This document shows, piece after piece, positions 36,622-46,981 of a stretch of DNA of 64,000 bases (the stretch's first letter is position 1; every line of letters starts with the position of its first letter). Origin of the DNA: Mucilaginibacter sp. SMC90 (GTDB lineage: Bacteria > Bacteroidota > Bacteroidia > Sphingobacteriales > Sphingobacteriaceae); contig NZ_CP094527.1 in NCBI RefSeq assembly GCF_022811725.1, positions 7,378,001 to 7,442,000 on the forward strand. The letters run 5' to 3'. The translations under genes were made by a program, and so were the position numbers. The notes beneath the pieces are model-generated. The model saw nothing but the letters and a program-made list of their open reading frames with translations, was not told the origin of the DNA and did not search any database.

Positions 36622-37983
36622 ATGAACGCTCTCAGGTCTATATCGCTTATCCGCTGGATTTTAATGACCTCGACCAGTTTTTTCTTCGGCATGCAAAATC
36701 CAAGTTATGCACAACAGAATGTTCCTGCGGCCCAAATCCGACCAATGTCCCTTCAGCAGGCCATCGCACTAGGAAAAACGGAAAATAATTTGGTAAAAGC
36801 AGCCGCAAGCGAAGAGGCCGCTGCTTTAGAAGATCTGAAAGATACAAAAATGAATGCGTTTCCGACAATACTTGCAAATTCCGATTATCAGCGTTTTACG
36901 AAACTGACTTTATTCGAAAGCGGGCTTGGAAGTGCCCATTCGATCCCTAAGCGCCCCACGCAATATGGTGCAGATGCAGGATTGTCCGCTATTTTCAATA
37001 TATATTCAGGAGGAAAACAAAGAGCAGCCAAGCAGGAACAACAGCATCGAAAAGATCTTGCGGGAACAAGCAAACTGGAACAAAGTGCAGCAATCGGGCT
37101 CCGCGTCGTCAATCAATACCTGGACATGGTTAGACTCCGCGACCAGCGCAGATTGATCATTGATCAAGTCAAAAGGGCCGAAACGCGCTACAGGGACATT
37201 ACCGCCTTTTTCAATAACCAAAAAGTAACACGTAGTGATTTGTTACGCGCAGAATTGAACCTTTCCGCGGTAAAGCTGAATCTCGAGCAAATAGAAAATG
37301 ATCTAACCATCAGCAATCAGAAACTGAACGTTCTGATTAATTTTCCCGGTTATATAAAAATCGAACCAACGGATTCGGCCAACATGGTGCGCCCTCAGGC
37401 TGCTGAGTTGTCTTCATTGGCGGCTACAGCACCTGCAAATTCTTTCCTGGCGCGCAAAGCCGCTCAAAATCTTCGCTTTCAGGCCGCAAGGGTCGAAGCT
37501 TTACGAAGTAGCAACCGGCCTTCGATTTCGCTGTTCTCTGCTTATGGTCTTACTTATCCAAACGCGATTTTCTACCCCCCGGTTGATCAGGCTTACGCGA
37601 TTGGTTTCATCGGAGTCAAAGTACAATATAATATATCTTCATTGTACCAGAATAAAAATAAAGTATCGGCAGGGCGTATTCGCTACCAGGAATTAGAGTA
37701 CCTACAGCAAAATGTTAATGACGACGTAATGCAGGAAACCGCGAGTCTGGTAATCAAATATCAGGAAGCATTAAACAGAATAATTGTTGCAGAGCAATCA
37801 ATCGAACAGGCACGGATCAATTACAGAATTATAAACGCCAAGTACCTCAACCAGCTGGCTTTACTGACGGACCTTTTAGATGCCGATAATCTATTGCAAG
37901 AGTCACGGTACAACATAGTTTTGGCACAAACTAATGCTCAACTAATATATTACCGGCTGCTGTACGTTTCAGGTAAACTATGA
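36622..37983 (+). CDS. TolC-family outer-membrane efflux protein
   Basis: A 453-residue protein with a signal peptide ending near SYAQ (residue 30). The mature part has the two long helical repeats of TolC, opening with MSLQQAIALGKTENNLVKAA and closing with a second helix pair containing LNQLALLTDLLDADNLLQES. It heads a three-gene efflux operon with an HlyD-type adaptor 24 bases on and an MFS pump beyond. The substrate cannot be read from sequence. Confidence 0.88.
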   Translation: MNALRSISLIRWILMTSTSFFFGMQNPSYAQQNVPAAQIRPMSLQQAIALGKTENNLVKAAASEEAAALEDLKDTKMNAFPTILANSDYQRFTKLTLFESGLGSAHSIPKRPTQYGADAGLSAIFNIYSGGKQRAAKQEQQHRKDLAGTSKLEQSAAIGLRVVNQYLDMVRLRDQRRLIIDQVKRAETRYRDITAFFNNQKVTRSDLLRAELNLSAVKLNLEQIENDLTISNQKLNVLINFPGYIKIEPTDSANMVRPQAAELSSLAATAPANSFLARKAAQNLRFQAARVEALRSSNRPSISLFSAYGLTYPNAIFYPPVDQAYAIGFIGVKVQYNISSLYQNKNKVSAGRIRYQELEYLQQNVNDDVMQETASLVIKYQEALNRIIVAEQSIEQARINYRIINAKYLNQLALLTDLLDADNLLQESRYNIVLAQTNAQLIYYRLLYVSGKL

Positions 37984-38007
37984 ATAATCTATTTAAATAC
38001 CTATATC

Positions 38008-39051
38008 ATGAATGGTACTTCTATCAAACACCCGCTTAAAGTTGTTTTCTCAGGACTTGCAATCTGTGTAATTTTGGTGAGCCTATATTTCTATGCCGCG
38101 TACCTGTGGAGGGGCAACAGTTTCCAGGAAACTAATGACGCTCAGGTAGAATGCTACATCAACCCAGTTTCAGCGCGGGTTGGCGGTTATATTAAGTCGG
38201 TCTCCTTTGAAGAGCATCAAATAGTTGCTGCCGGTGATACGCTTATGATACTGGATGACAGAGAATACCTCCAAAAAGTGAAGGAAGCCGAAGCCGTTGT
38301 TGAAGATGTACGGGCCCAGATGCTTGTTTTGAATGCAGGTATAGCCAGTCAGGAAACCGCTTCAAAAGTAAACACTGATCAAATTGAAGCTGCGAAAGCA
38401 AGACTTACATTACAGAAGGCAGATATTGACCGTTATAAAAAACTGATAAGAGAAGAAGCGATAACTGGGGCTGACCTTGACGCAGTTCAATCACGATTTG
38501 ATGTTTCCCGCAGTGAATATAGTGCTGCGGTAAACTCATTGAGAACGAACTATGCTAAGATCAATGAACTGAAAACCCACAGAGCATTGCTCTCCGCTGA
38601 TTTGAAACGAAAATCTGCTTTACTCGAGTTGGCACGTATTAACATGAGATATACGGCTATCACTGCACCCTACGCGGGAAAGTTGGGGAGAAAAACCATT
38701 CAGGAAGGACAGCAAATTCAACCGGGACAACCCCTTGTATTAATTGTAAATGAGCAGAGAAAGTGGATTACAGCAAACTTTAAAGAGACCCAAATAAGTA
38801 AAATGTACGTAGGGCAACCAGTCGAAATCAGCGTCGACGCTATAGATGACAAAATTTATCACGGACAGATCGAGGCCATTTCGGCTTCTACGGGGTCCAA
38901 GTATTCACTTTTGCCGCCGGATAATTCGACCGGAAATTTTGTAAAAGTTGTGCAGCGGGTTCCTGTTAGGATCCGCTTTGTCAGCAAGGATATCGCGGCG
39001 GTGAAAGCGGGTATGAATGTTCTCGTATCTGTAAAAAATAAAAATATATGA
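38008..39051 (+). CDS. HlyD/EmrA-type membrane fusion protein
   Basis: A 347-residue periplasmic adaptor with one N-terminal membrane anchor (about residues 12-32). The split lipoyl domain shows TNDAQVECYINPVSARVGGY and ITAPYAGKLGRKTI, with a coiled-coil hairpin between them that includes IREEAITGADLDAVQSRFD. Its stop overlaps the MFS gene start. It should link the pump to the TolC-type channel. Confidence 0.9.
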   Translation: MNGTSIKHPLKVVFSGLAICVILVSLYFYAAYLWRGNSFQETNDAQVECYINPVSARVGGYIKSVSFEEHQIVAAGDTLMILDDREYLQKVKEAEAVVEDVRAQMLVLNAGIASQETASKVNTDQIEAAKARLTLQKADIDRYKKLIREEAITGADLDAVQSRFDVSRSEYSAAVNSLRTNYAKINELKTHRALLSADLKRKSALLELARINMRYTAITAPYAGKLGRKTIQEGQQIQPGQPLVLIVNEQRKWITANFKETQISKMYVGQPVEISVDAIDDKIYHGQIEAISASTGSKYSLLPPDNSTGNFVKVVQRVPVRIRFVSKDIAAVKAGMNVLVSVKNKNI

Positions 39052-40631
39052 ATCCTCCTGTGTATCTCAAGCCTTGGCTGCACGCCCGCCCCGCAGTCGC
39101 ACGCATATTACTGCAGTTTATTATGCTCTCCGGAGTATTTCAATTTGGTGTGTTTGCACTCAGCCAAAACTTTGTTGTATCCTATTTGGGAGCCCAGCCG
39201 GAGGATGTAACCTTGGCCCTACAGATGACTTATATCGGGATTCTTGTCATGCTGCCGATACAATTTAGGTTTCAGCGTTATTTCCAACCCAGAAATTATT
39301 TGATTGTTGTAATTTCATTAGGAATTTTCCTGGCTGCCGCCTGCATGGTGGTTCAGGACCTGATCCTGTTCTTTATTATCCGTTTTTTACAGGGTATAGT
39401 CGTTTGCGGGATGGCTGCATGCATGCTTGTGCACATTACGGCATACTTAACTCCAGCGCACCGTCAGGTAACACCCTCTGTCCTGCTATACGGTACCGTG
39501 CTGGCTAATGCCATCCTGATCGGCATGATCGCCTCAAGGGTGACACTCACGGGCGATTTTCAGCACCTGTATTATTACATTATCCTCTTCCTTGTGACCT
39601 CTTTACTGATCGTAATCTTTGCTTTTAAAAATTATACTGAACGAAGGCCCTATCCGCTTTGGCAAATTGACTGGGCCGGAGCTGTCTTTTTCGTTTTATC
39701 GGCCATAGCGATGGCGTATTGTTTGATCTACGGATCAAAATATGAATGGTTCGCTGACAGCCGAATAAAAATGTCCGCAGTCGCTTTGATTTTCGGGCTA
39801 ATTCTGTTTTTATCAAGGGAAATAACTTTTAAGCGCCCTTTGATTCAGGTTACAGTATTGAAAAATCCAAAGATGTGGCTTGGACTAATGTTGCTTGGCA
39901 CTTATTACGGTATGAAGGAAAGTATTAATTTATTGTTTGGATATACCAGTACAATTCTTACATGGAGCCCGGAACAAACCATGCAGCTCGGGTTGTTGAA
40001 CATAGCCGGCCTAACCATTTGCATAACTATTTCAACTATATGTTTGGTTCGGGGCTTTACTAATTTACCGATGTATATTGTGAGTGGTTTTGGTTTGCTT
40101 TTCATTTATCATATTTGGATATACCTGGTCATGACAAACGACCTTTCCTTTGAGGATCTCATGATTCCATTTTTCCTTCAAGGCGCAGCTTCCGGGATAA
40201 TGTTTATACCGATGGTCATCTTCATAGTGAAGACAGCAACCCCCAAGGCAGGATATACTGGCTTAGTTATTGGCGCTTATGCCCGTTTTATTTCCCTGCT
40301 AAATGCCAGCGCTGGATTCTTTAATCTTCAGCTCTATTTTAACCAACAATACAAAGAATCTTTTCTTGGTAAGATCACCGTGCTGGACGGACCAATCAGC
40401 GAAAGACTCGATAAACTGTTTGAATTTTATAGCACACGAGGGTTCGCAGCCAGCCAGGCCAGTGCGTTAGCCAACTCAGCATTGGCAAAAACACTCAGCA
40501 TGCAAACACAATTACTAACTATCAGGGCGATATTTATGACACTTTCAATAATCGCAGCTCTGATCATGGTAACCGCACTGATCATAATTATCCTTTCGGC
40601 GATCCTAAAATCCAGACAAATGCAGGTATAA
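39048..40631 (+). CDS. MFS transporter of an EmrB-like efflux operon
   Basis: A 527-residue integral membrane protein with about 14 hydrophobic segments, starting in an ATGA overlap with the adaptor. The first half retains a GIVVCGMAACMLV helix and AAACMVVQDLILFF, consistent with a DHA2-type drug:proton antiporter; sequence conservation is weak. With the TolC and HlyD genes it makes a complete tripartite system. Direction (export) is inferred from the partners. Confidence 0.82.
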   Translation: MNPPVYLKPWLHARPAVARILLQFIMLSGVFQFGVFALSQNFVVSYLGAQPEDVTLALQMTYIGILVMLPIQFRFQRYFQPRNYLIVVISLGIFLAAACMVVQDLILFFIIRFLQGIVVCGMAACMLVHITAYLTPAHRQVTPSVLLYGTVLANAILIGMIASRVTLTGDFQHLYYYIILFLVTSLLIVIFAFKNYTERRPYPLWQIDWAGAVFFVLSAIAMAYCLIYGSKYEWFADSRIKMSAVALIFGLILFLSREITFKRPLIQVTVLKNPKMWLGLMLLGTYYGMKESINLLFGYTSTILTWSPEQTMQLGLLNIAGLTICITISTICLVRGFTNLPMYIVSGFGLLFIYHIWIYLVMTNDLSFEDLMIPFFLQGAASGIMFIPMVIFIVKTATPKAGYTGLVIGAYARFISLLNASAGFFNLQLYFNQQYKESFLGKITVLDGPISERLDKLFEFYSTRGFAASQASALANSALAKTLSMQTQLLTIRAIFMTLSIIAALIMVTALIIIILSAILKSRQMQV

Positions 40632-40772
40632 TAAAATTTGTCTATATAGAAAAAGTCCGAGCGGTAAGCAGCGCACGGGATATATCGCCAGCCGCTTCTA
40701 TTGCACGCAGGGAAGGCGCAAACATTAAAAAACACACAAATATTAAAAAAACAATAACTTAAGTCGAACCAT

Positions 40773-41132
40773 ATGATATTTACTAACATTTACGACCATG
40801 TAAATATGCATTTTGTAATAAATCATGTTATTATGTATTTGTACTTCAGAAGAAACCGAAAGTTAAATTGTGTTATCACCAAAAGTGTAATTGAATTGCA
40901 TGGCATGGGATACGATCAGGATTTTTCAATGAAAGCCGGGCAACTGATTTGTGTGCAAAATAGCCGACATTTTACCACATATGAAGTAGCTATACGTGTC
41001 ATAGATCAAGGTTACGATCATGTTGATCATTGTTTTAAATACGTCCACAGTATTGACACTTTCAATGGTGAAAAAGGGGTTTTCATCACGAATGCAATCA
41101 TCACGAATTCCTCGGTCAGCCCTGTTGAATGA
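40773..41132 (+). CDS. small conserved hypothetical protein
   Basis: A 119-codon frame whose last ~85 residues carry the conserved part, MGYDQDFSMKAGQLICVQ then YEVAIRVIDQGYD. This resembles the ~100-residue Bacteroidota proteins often mislabelled phosphoribosylpyrophosphate synthetase (GY..DF, then EV.I..V). The first ~30 residues look unstructured, so the true start may be internal. Function is unknown. Confidence 0.45.
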   Translation: MIFTNIYDHVNMHFVINHVIMYLYFRRNRKLNCVITKSVIELHGMGYDQDFSMKAGQLICVQNSRHFTTYEVAIRVIDQGYDHVDHCFKYVHSIDTFNGEKGVFITNAIITNSSVSPVE

Positions 41133-41300
41133 CGATTCAGTGGCCGGAAAGCAAAATGCAACGAACATTATACTGGCCCGGTCAATAGGATTTTCTGCCC
41201 CATCTTATGAAAAGCTTTCGCCTTTAATGTTACATGAAGTTTCAGTCCATATTTCACTCGAAATGTAACTCAACGATTACCAACATAAAATATCAAATTT

Positions 41301-41747
41301 ATGCTATGCAAAAAAGTGAATTCCCGGACAGATATCGAAGTTTGTAAAAATCTGATCCTGGATTTCAGACCACATCTAAACCCGGCAACAGTAACTGACC
41401 TTGTCGAAAAAATGATCAGAAACGATAGTTATGAACTCATATACGCATTTGAGGAAAGCGACCGAAAAGCCATGGCGTTTGCCGGGTATCGTAAATACGA
41501 GATGTTGAGAACAGGAAAGATCGTATATATTGACGACCTTTTTACATCACCCGACAACAGAAAGAAAGGGTGCGGTAACTTCTTGCTATCTTTCATCGAG
41601 AACGAAGCCAGACAAGCGCAGGTAAAAAGTATCCACCTGGATAGTGGTTACACTCTTCACCCGGCTCACCGCCTCTACCTGAACCGAGGCTTTATACTTG
41701 CCTGCAATCATTTTTCCAAAGACATCCCAACCGTTAATAAAAGGTAA
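41301..41747 (+). CDS. GNAT-family acetyltransferase
   Basis: A 148-residue single-domain protein. The acetyl-CoA loop is RKKGCGNFLLSF (R-x-x-G-x-G), preceded by the beta strand KIVYIDDLFTSPDNR. HRLYLNRGF is the usual C-terminal helix. The acceptor is unknown. It stands alone with small unassigned frames around it. Confidence 0.85.
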   Translation: MLCKKVNSRTDIEVCKNLILDFRPHLNPATVTDLVEKMIRNDSYELIYAFEESDRKAMAFAGYRKYEMLRTGKIVYIDDLFTSPDNRKKGCGNFLLSFIENEARQAQVKSIHLDSGYTLHPAHRLYLNRGFILACNHFSKDIPTVNKR

Positions 41748-42460
41748 TAATAAACCAGGTTTTAAAGTTTAAATGACAATAACAAAGTTTTATAGCACCA
41801 ATAATCCTGTGATTTCGAAAGCATTATGGGCGTCTTTTTCAGGACCTATGAATGTGCTATCCGCGTGGCATTTTTTCTCGCTCATTAGACCGAACACGGT
41901 TCCAGTGTTGGAATTAGAGAAAAAACATCAGAAGGAATTGATTAATGTTCAAAACTTAACCCCTGCCCGCTTCATGATGAATTTAGAATTAGCCTAAATG
42001 AGCTCACGAAACTCATGCAGAAAACTACTGTAAAATCATTTAATGTTGATCTCTGTATGCCGTTATATTTCTAATACGCTGATTCAAACATTTGACAGTG
42101 ATATTTTTTCGTTATGCGCTACAACCAGAGTCAATCAGAAAAGTATTAATGAGAAGACAGGTTTCCGTCCGGTAAAAAAATGGCTTCGTGTCCGCACTTT
42201 TACTTGGTTTAGACCACATCAAAGAAACAGAATTAATGTATTATAAAGATTTGGATCGCAGGCGACCTCATGCAAATCATTTTTTGTTGGCCCCCCGGCC
42301 CTGGTTCAATTGGTCCCTTCAAAGTGTTACTTGTACTTATAATTTTGCGCCCATTCGATCTCCATGACTGGCTTTCTGGTTCACCGGGGAATACTAGATC
42401 ATTGATCTGGATGCGCTTTTGAATCAAATTAAAAATATAAACTGTTAATCATCGATCAAA
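41748..42460. other. stretch with two doubtful small frames
   Basis: About 700 bases. Plus-strand frames at 41773-41997 (74 codons) and 42043-42246 (67 codons) are open from ATG. The second contains ATTRVNQKSINEKTGFRPVK, which resembles the end of a GNAT acetyltransferase, so it may be a gene fragment. The first matches nothing I know. Neither has a ribosome site, and I see no terminator. Confidence 0.3.
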
Positions 42461-43111
42461 ATGACTTCTGTTAAAAAAAAATTCATCTCAAACTCTGAAG
42501 AATCTGTCAGGATGTTTAAAAGTGGCCTTTTGGAAGCACTTTCGAAAGTTCATTTTACTGTACCGATTTACCTGTTTCTGCCGGTAATTATTTACTGTTG
42601 TTACCGTTCCGCGGCTTCAGCCATGCTTTGGTGGGAGTACCCTCCGGTGTTGATTATTGCCTTAATAGTATGGACACTGGTGGAATATGTGATGCATCGC
42701 TATGTCTTCCATTTCGAATTACCCGGGACCATTGGCAGAAGACTTCATTTTATCATACATGGAGTCCATCACGATTACCCAAGTGACAGACTGAGGTTGG
42801 TCATGCCGCCATCTTTAAGTATTCCACTTGCTTTTGGATTTTTCTCGCTCTTCAGGGCGCTCTTACCGGCCCGCTATTTTTGGTTTTTCTTTGCCATTTT
42901 CTTGGTGGGTTATCTGGTTTATGACATTGGGCACTATGCAATGCATCACTTTAATTTTAAAAGCGGTATTTTTAAGAAAATCAAGCAACACCATATGCGC
43001 CATCACTATCAGGAGCCAGAAAAGGGTTATGGCGTCAGTTCGCCTTTATGGGACCACATTACAGGATCTTTGTTTAGTAAAAATACATCGGCTGGACCAT
43101 ATCGTAAATAA
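42461..43111 (+). CDS. fatty-acid hydroxylase-like membrane di-iron enzyme
   Basis: A 216-residue protein with about four membrane helices and the His clusters of the sterol desaturase/fatty-acid hydroxylase superfamily: HRYVFH, HGVHHD, HYAMHH and HHMRHH. These would bind a di-iron centre and hydroxylate a lipid chain, as in FA2H-type enzymes acting on sphingolipids, which Sphingobacteriaceae make. The substrate is inferred from the family. A MocR-type regulator starts 31 bases downstream. Confidence 0.85.
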   Translation: MTSVKKKFISNSEESVRMFKSGLLEALSKVHFTVPIYLFLPVIIYCCYRSAASAMLWWEYPPVLIIALIVWTLVEYVMHRYVFHFELPGTIGRRLHFIIHGVHHDYPSDRLRLVMPPSLSIPLAFGFFSLFRALLPARYFWFFFAIFLVGYLVYDIGHYAMHHFNFKSGIFKKIKQHHMRHHYQEPEKGYGVSSPLWDHITGSLFSKNTSAGPYRK

Positions 43112-43141
43112 ACCGGAATTTGAAGATAATGAGCAAAGAGC

Positions 43142-44611
43142 ATGTTACCATTCATTAATCTTATCGTAGCTGACCGTAACTCCAAAATAACAATCGCTAA
43201 ACAGGTTGGCAATCAAATCGTGAAGCTCATCAGGGATGGCGTAGTAGTTCCTGGCGCACTGCTTCCGGCGACAAGGGTGCTTGCCGATCTGATCGGAGTG
43301 AACAGGAAGACAATAAACAAAGCCTATGCAGAGCTACTGAACGAAGAATGGATAGAGTCGGTTCCCAGACAGGGCTTTCGGGTCAAAACAAATCTTCCTC
43401 TGATAAAGCCCAGATCTTTCCACCCGCAAAATAAATTCGAAAAAACAGATTTGGAACAACCGCCACTAACAGAACACGAGGAGATTCCCAAACTCCAAAA
43501 ACGCCGGATAGCTGATAATGAATTGTTGATCAATGACGGACTTCCCGATTACCGGCTTACGCCCTACCAGGAAATGAATCGAGAATACCGCAAACATTTC
43601 AACAACACTGCGCTCAACCGGGCTGCATACTTTTTAGACCAAGGCGGTCATCCTTCATTAAAAACTGCCACCGCTACATTTCTGAACGGAACGAGGGGGT
43701 TAAATGCAGGAGAGAATAATATCATCATTACCAGGGGAGGACAAATGGCGATCTATCTCGCAATCACTCTTCTTGTTGAAAAAGGAGAAACAGTGGTGGC
43801 AACAGAGCCGAATTATATATTTGCTGATGAAACTTTTAAGAACGCCGGAGCAGTGATTAACCGGATAGCCGTTGATGAAGAAGGGATGATCATTGAAGAG
43901 TTTGAAAAAATACTCCAAAGTAAACCTGTAAAAATGCTCTATCTCGCTCCACATCACCACCATCCCACAACGGTAACGATGAGTTCCGAAAGAAGGCTCC
44001 GGTTACTCCAACTCATGTCCAAATTTGATTTTTGGGTATTGGAAGATGATTACGACTATGATTATCACCACAGTAACCGGCCTATACTACCGCTTGCTAC
44101 AAGTTGCCACAACGGCAAAATCATCTATGTAGGATCCTATAGCAAATTACTGGGCCCTTCGGTACGGCTGGGCTTTATGGTCAGCTCCCCCAAGCTTATA
44201 CAGCGTGCACTACAGTTAAAAAGATTATTCGACCTGAAAGGGGATGTTTTTGGCGAATATGTAATCGCACAAATGATTATGTCAGGCGCGTTGGACCGGC
44301 ACATACAGCATGTAAACAAAGTCTACACATCCAGGTGTCATTTGATGTCAACACAGATTACGACATATCTTGGGGATAAAGTTTCCTTTAAGATACCTCA
44401 GGGGGGACTGGCCTTATGGGTGAAATTTGATCACTCGTTTGAATTGAAAAAGCTCATCAAGAAGGCGGCAGAAAATGGCTTGCATCTTCTTGGCAATGTC
44501 TGCCACAATAAACATTCACGACATAATAATTCGATCAGGCTCGGCTTTGCTTCCTTGGAAGAACAAGAGATTACCCAGGCAATCAGTATACTTAGCAAAC
44601 TGATTACTTAG
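43142..44611 (+). CDS. MocR-type GntR/aminotransferase regulator, first copy
   Basis: A 489-residue protein with an N-terminal GntR winged helix (PATRVLADLIGVNRKTINKA) and a C-terminal aminotransferase-like fold. The PLP Lys is in YVGSYSKLLGPSVRLG, preceded by LEDDYDYDYHH and LYLAPHHHHPTTVTMSSERR. The HHHH signature differs from the usual SHQxP of MocR proteins and is shared with the second copy at 55277. Such proteins usually sense PLP or amino compounds. The neighbouring hydroxylase may be its target, which is unproven. Confidence 0.88.
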   Translation: MLPFINLIVADRNSKITIAKQVGNQIVKLIRDGVVVPGALLPATRVLADLIGVNRKTINKAYAELLNEEWIESVPRQGFRVKTNLPLIKPRSFHPQNKFEKTDLEQPPLTEHEEIPKLQKRRIADNELLINDGLPDYRLTPYQEMNREYRKHFNNTALNRAAYFLDQGGHPSLKTATATFLNGTRGLNAGENNIIITRGGQMAIYLAITLLVEKGETVVATEPNYIFADETFKNAGAVINRIAVDEEGMIIEEFEKILQSKPVKMLYLAPHHHHPTTVTMSSERRLRLLQLMSKFDFWVLEDDYDYDYHHSNRPILPLATSCHNGKIIYVGSYSKLLGPSVRLGFMVSSPKLIQRALQLKRLFDLKGDVFGEYVIAQMIMSGALDRHIQHVNKVYTSRCHLMSTQITTYLGDKVSFKIPQGGLALWVKFDHSFELKKLIKKAAENGLHLLGNVCHNKHSRHNNSIRLGFASLEEQEITQAISILSKLIT

Positions 44612-44851
44612 ACCAATCAGCGAACCGTTCGCCCCCTCTTCTAGTCACACTTAAACTGAAGATGCCGCTACGTGTTTATACAAATGTTCGCCATACGACC
44701 TTCAGACTGCTGTACTGACAACCCATGAGATTAAGCAGTTACGCGAAATAAAGTATACAATAAGATGCCGACCCGAAATAAAATACTGGCCAACAGGTGT
44801 TTATAAACAGGCATTCTTATTGGAACGCTTTGACCGGAAACCTTTACAATT

Positions 44852-45529
44852 ATGCAAGCTGCAACCAGATTATTTCCCACAACTATTTTAACCGGTACAA
44901 ACATGCGACCTGTTGCCGGCGCAAGGATGGATTCAGAGCAGAATGAATGGGATGAGGCATTCAGAACATTGATTCAGTACGTTCAGTCCTACACCGGGGT
45001 CAGACTGACAACGGAAGAAACTACCCTGCTTTCTCAAACTATCAGATTTAAATCGTTGAGAAGAAGGCAGTATCTGCTTCAGGAAGGAGATATTTGCCGG
45101 TATCTGACCTTTGTTGCGAGTGGGGCGCTGAAAATGTACAATCTTAACGACAGGGGATATGAAGCGATTATAGCTTTTAGTATCGAAAAAAGCTGGATGG
45201 CGGACAGGGAGAGTATGGAGCTGCAAACAGCTTCGATCTACAACATTGAAGCCATAGAAAAAACACAGATCTTCCAGCTTACAACAGGACAATTGGATAC
45301 CCTGTCTCAAACCGTCCCGGCCATTGCTGAAATGGTCAGGCTTCAAAACAAACAACTTGCAATCGATACACAAAAACGCATCCGCGCGGCGATAAGCATG
45401 ACCGCAGAAGAAAGATTTCACGATCTGATCGCATGTAATCCCGAATATATACAGCGATTTTCGCAAAATATGATCGCTTCTTACCTCGGCATCAAAGCAG
45501 AAACACTAAGCCGCCTCAGAAAGCGTTGA
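44852..45529 (+). CDS. Crp/Fnr-family transcriptional regulator
   Basis: A 225-residue frame; the start may instead be the internal ATG at 44927 (MDSEQNEWDEAF), because the first 25 residues look unstructured. A cyclic-nucleotide-binding-like domain (RQYLLQEGDICRYLTFVASG) is followed by a short winged helix with MIASYLGIKAETLSRLRKR at the very C-terminus. Cys residues for an iron-sulfur cluster are not conserved, so it is not classical Fnr. Fnr-like boxes lie just downstream. Confidence 0.85.
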   Translation: MQAATRLFPTTILTGTNMRPVAGARMDSEQNEWDEAFRTLIQYVQSYTGVRLTTEETTLLSQTIRFKSLRRRQYLLQEGDICRYLTFVASGALKMYNLNDRGYEAIIAFSIEKSWMADRESMELQTASIYNIEAIEKTQIFQLTTGQLDTLSQTVPAIAEMVRLQNKQLAIDTQKRIRAAISMTAEERFHDLIACNPEYIQRFSQNMIASYLGIKAETLSRLRKR

Positions 45530-46113
45530 CCTTATTGATATATGTCAAATACCGAATTGATTTTGTTTCTGACCTGCAAAACTGTTTCTGTTAAAATTCC
45601 ATCCACAATTTGACCGGATTCAATCTCTCAGATAGATCGAAATCCGATCCGTCGCTGAAATACTGAACTTTGATTATATCATCTCCAGCCTGGCTTCTCC
45701 CTTACAGGTAATAATGACTCGTCGTAAGCTAAATAGCCGGCGCTTAATGGCAGATGTCCTCACCCCATAAGCTCTCCATTCAACGAAAGCAACTATGTAA
45801 AGGCAGCCTCCCCCCGGGATGCTTTCGCTATATCGTAAGCAGGACTGGAGTTTTCAGGAAAAAGGGGTAAATAAACAATCGGAATTGGACCTGATTTTCC
45901 GCAGCGAATCCCCGTTATAAAAATTTGCCATATTTAGGTAAATCCTATAAATCCAAACTGATGAATGCTAGGATGCTTTGCGATAAGTCAATTTCTATTA
46001 TTGACTTTTATCAAAGATCTTTTTTGACGAATGTCGCTATTACAGTATACCCTCTCCATGCAACTTTGTAACGTTCGAACGATAGATCATACAATTTTTA
46101 AAAACGAAAAATT
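45530..46113. other. intergenic region with Fnr-like boxes
   Basis: About 580 bases between the Crp/Fnr gene and the outer-membrane protein gene. No gene is seen. It holds two palindromes resembling Fnr/Crp boxes, at 45535-45548 and 46001-46014, and a perfect inverted repeat AGTCAAT-N7-ATTGACT at 45986-46006 that overlaps the second. Confidence 0.4.
46001..46014 (+). promoter_or_regulatory. Fnr-like operator upstream of the outer-membrane protein gene
   Basis: TTGACTTTTATCAA differs from TTGATN4ATCAA at one of ten positions. It is 100 bases before the ATG at 46114 and the nearest regulator gene is the Crp/Fnr homologue upstream. A related half, TTGACTTTTATCAT, occurs at 53685-53698 before the sigma-70 factor gene. 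Confidence 0.35.
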
Positions 46114-46671
46114 ATGAAAAACTTCATCAAATTATTCTTGACATTGGTATTGATAAGCCAGATTACACTGAACAAAGCCTTAGCACAAAACACAAAAACC
46201 AATTCCGGAATCCGGTTAAGCGTTGGTCCGGAATCCGGAATTCCTGTCGGGAACATGCATGACCGGTACAATTGGAACCTTGGAGGTTCAGTGCAGGTTG
46301 ATGTACCGATCAGCGGGAACCCCATATATTTAACAGGGCTTGCAGGCTTCAATAATTTCTTCTCCAAAAACGAACTGACCAATGTCCCGGATCTGCAGAT
46401 AATACCGGTAAAAGCGGGTCTGAAATATTTTCCGCTAAACAATTTTTACATTCAGGGCCAAGCTGGTGCATCCTTCCTTTTAGATAAAGCAAAAAACGGT
46501 TACGATAATTCGACAGCTTTTAGCTATGCTCCTCAAGTTGGCTATCAGTTTCCCGTAGGCTCGAGTTATATTGATGCGAGTGTGAAATGGGAAGGCAATA
46601 CTAAATTTAAAACGGGAGGAACTTCTAATAATTTCATCGGCTTAAGGTTAGCTTATGGATTCGGTGTTTAA
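46114..46671 (+). CDS. small outer-membrane beta-barrel protein
   Basis: A 185-residue protein with a signal peptide ending near ALAQ (residue 25). Alternating beta strands run to the C-terminal aromatic/valine end (LRLAYGFGV). RLSVGPESGIPVGNMHDRY near the N-terminus and LKYFPLNNFYIQGQAG in the middle fit an eight-stranded porin-like barrel. The fragment at 13310 begins the same way. Possible control by the upstream Crp/Fnr regulator is inferred from a box in its promoter region. Confidence 0.82.
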   Translation: MKNFIKLFLTLVLISQITLNKALAQNTKTNSGIRLSVGPESGIPVGNMHDRYNWNLGGSVQVDVPISGNPIYLTGLAGFNNFFSKNELTNVPDLQIIPVKAGLKYFPLNNFYIQGQAGASFLLDKAKNGYDNSTAFSYAPQVGYQFPVGSSYIDASVKWEGNTKFKTGGTSNNFIGLRLAYGFGV

Positions 46672-46697
46672 GAACAAACGTCCAAATTGCCGACAAG

Positions 46698-46727
46698 TGG
46701 CCGTCTCTAAGGGGATGGCCATATTTT
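46698..46727 (+). terminator. probable terminator of the outer-membrane protein gene
   Basis: Arms TGGCCGTC and GATGGCCA pair over eight bases (one G-T) with a short loop, followed by ATATTTT. The T run is short, so termination may be partial. Confidence 0.5.
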
Positions 46728-46981
46728 AACCTTTTATGCATTGACAAAATAATTGATCGGAATGCGTTTAGGCCGGGAGGCCTGATTTCGGCAACATCTT
46801 CTAAAAAGCCGAAAGATACTTTTCTCCTGCCGGGCGAGGAGTTTGAGGTAATCTGACCGCAATAAATCAGCAATACTCAAATTTAATGATAGGACTAGTT
46901 TAAAAATCATGAAGGGCCTCTCAATTAATTTTTAACGCTATGCCATCATTCCATGAAAGCAAATTACATTAATTTAGTTCA

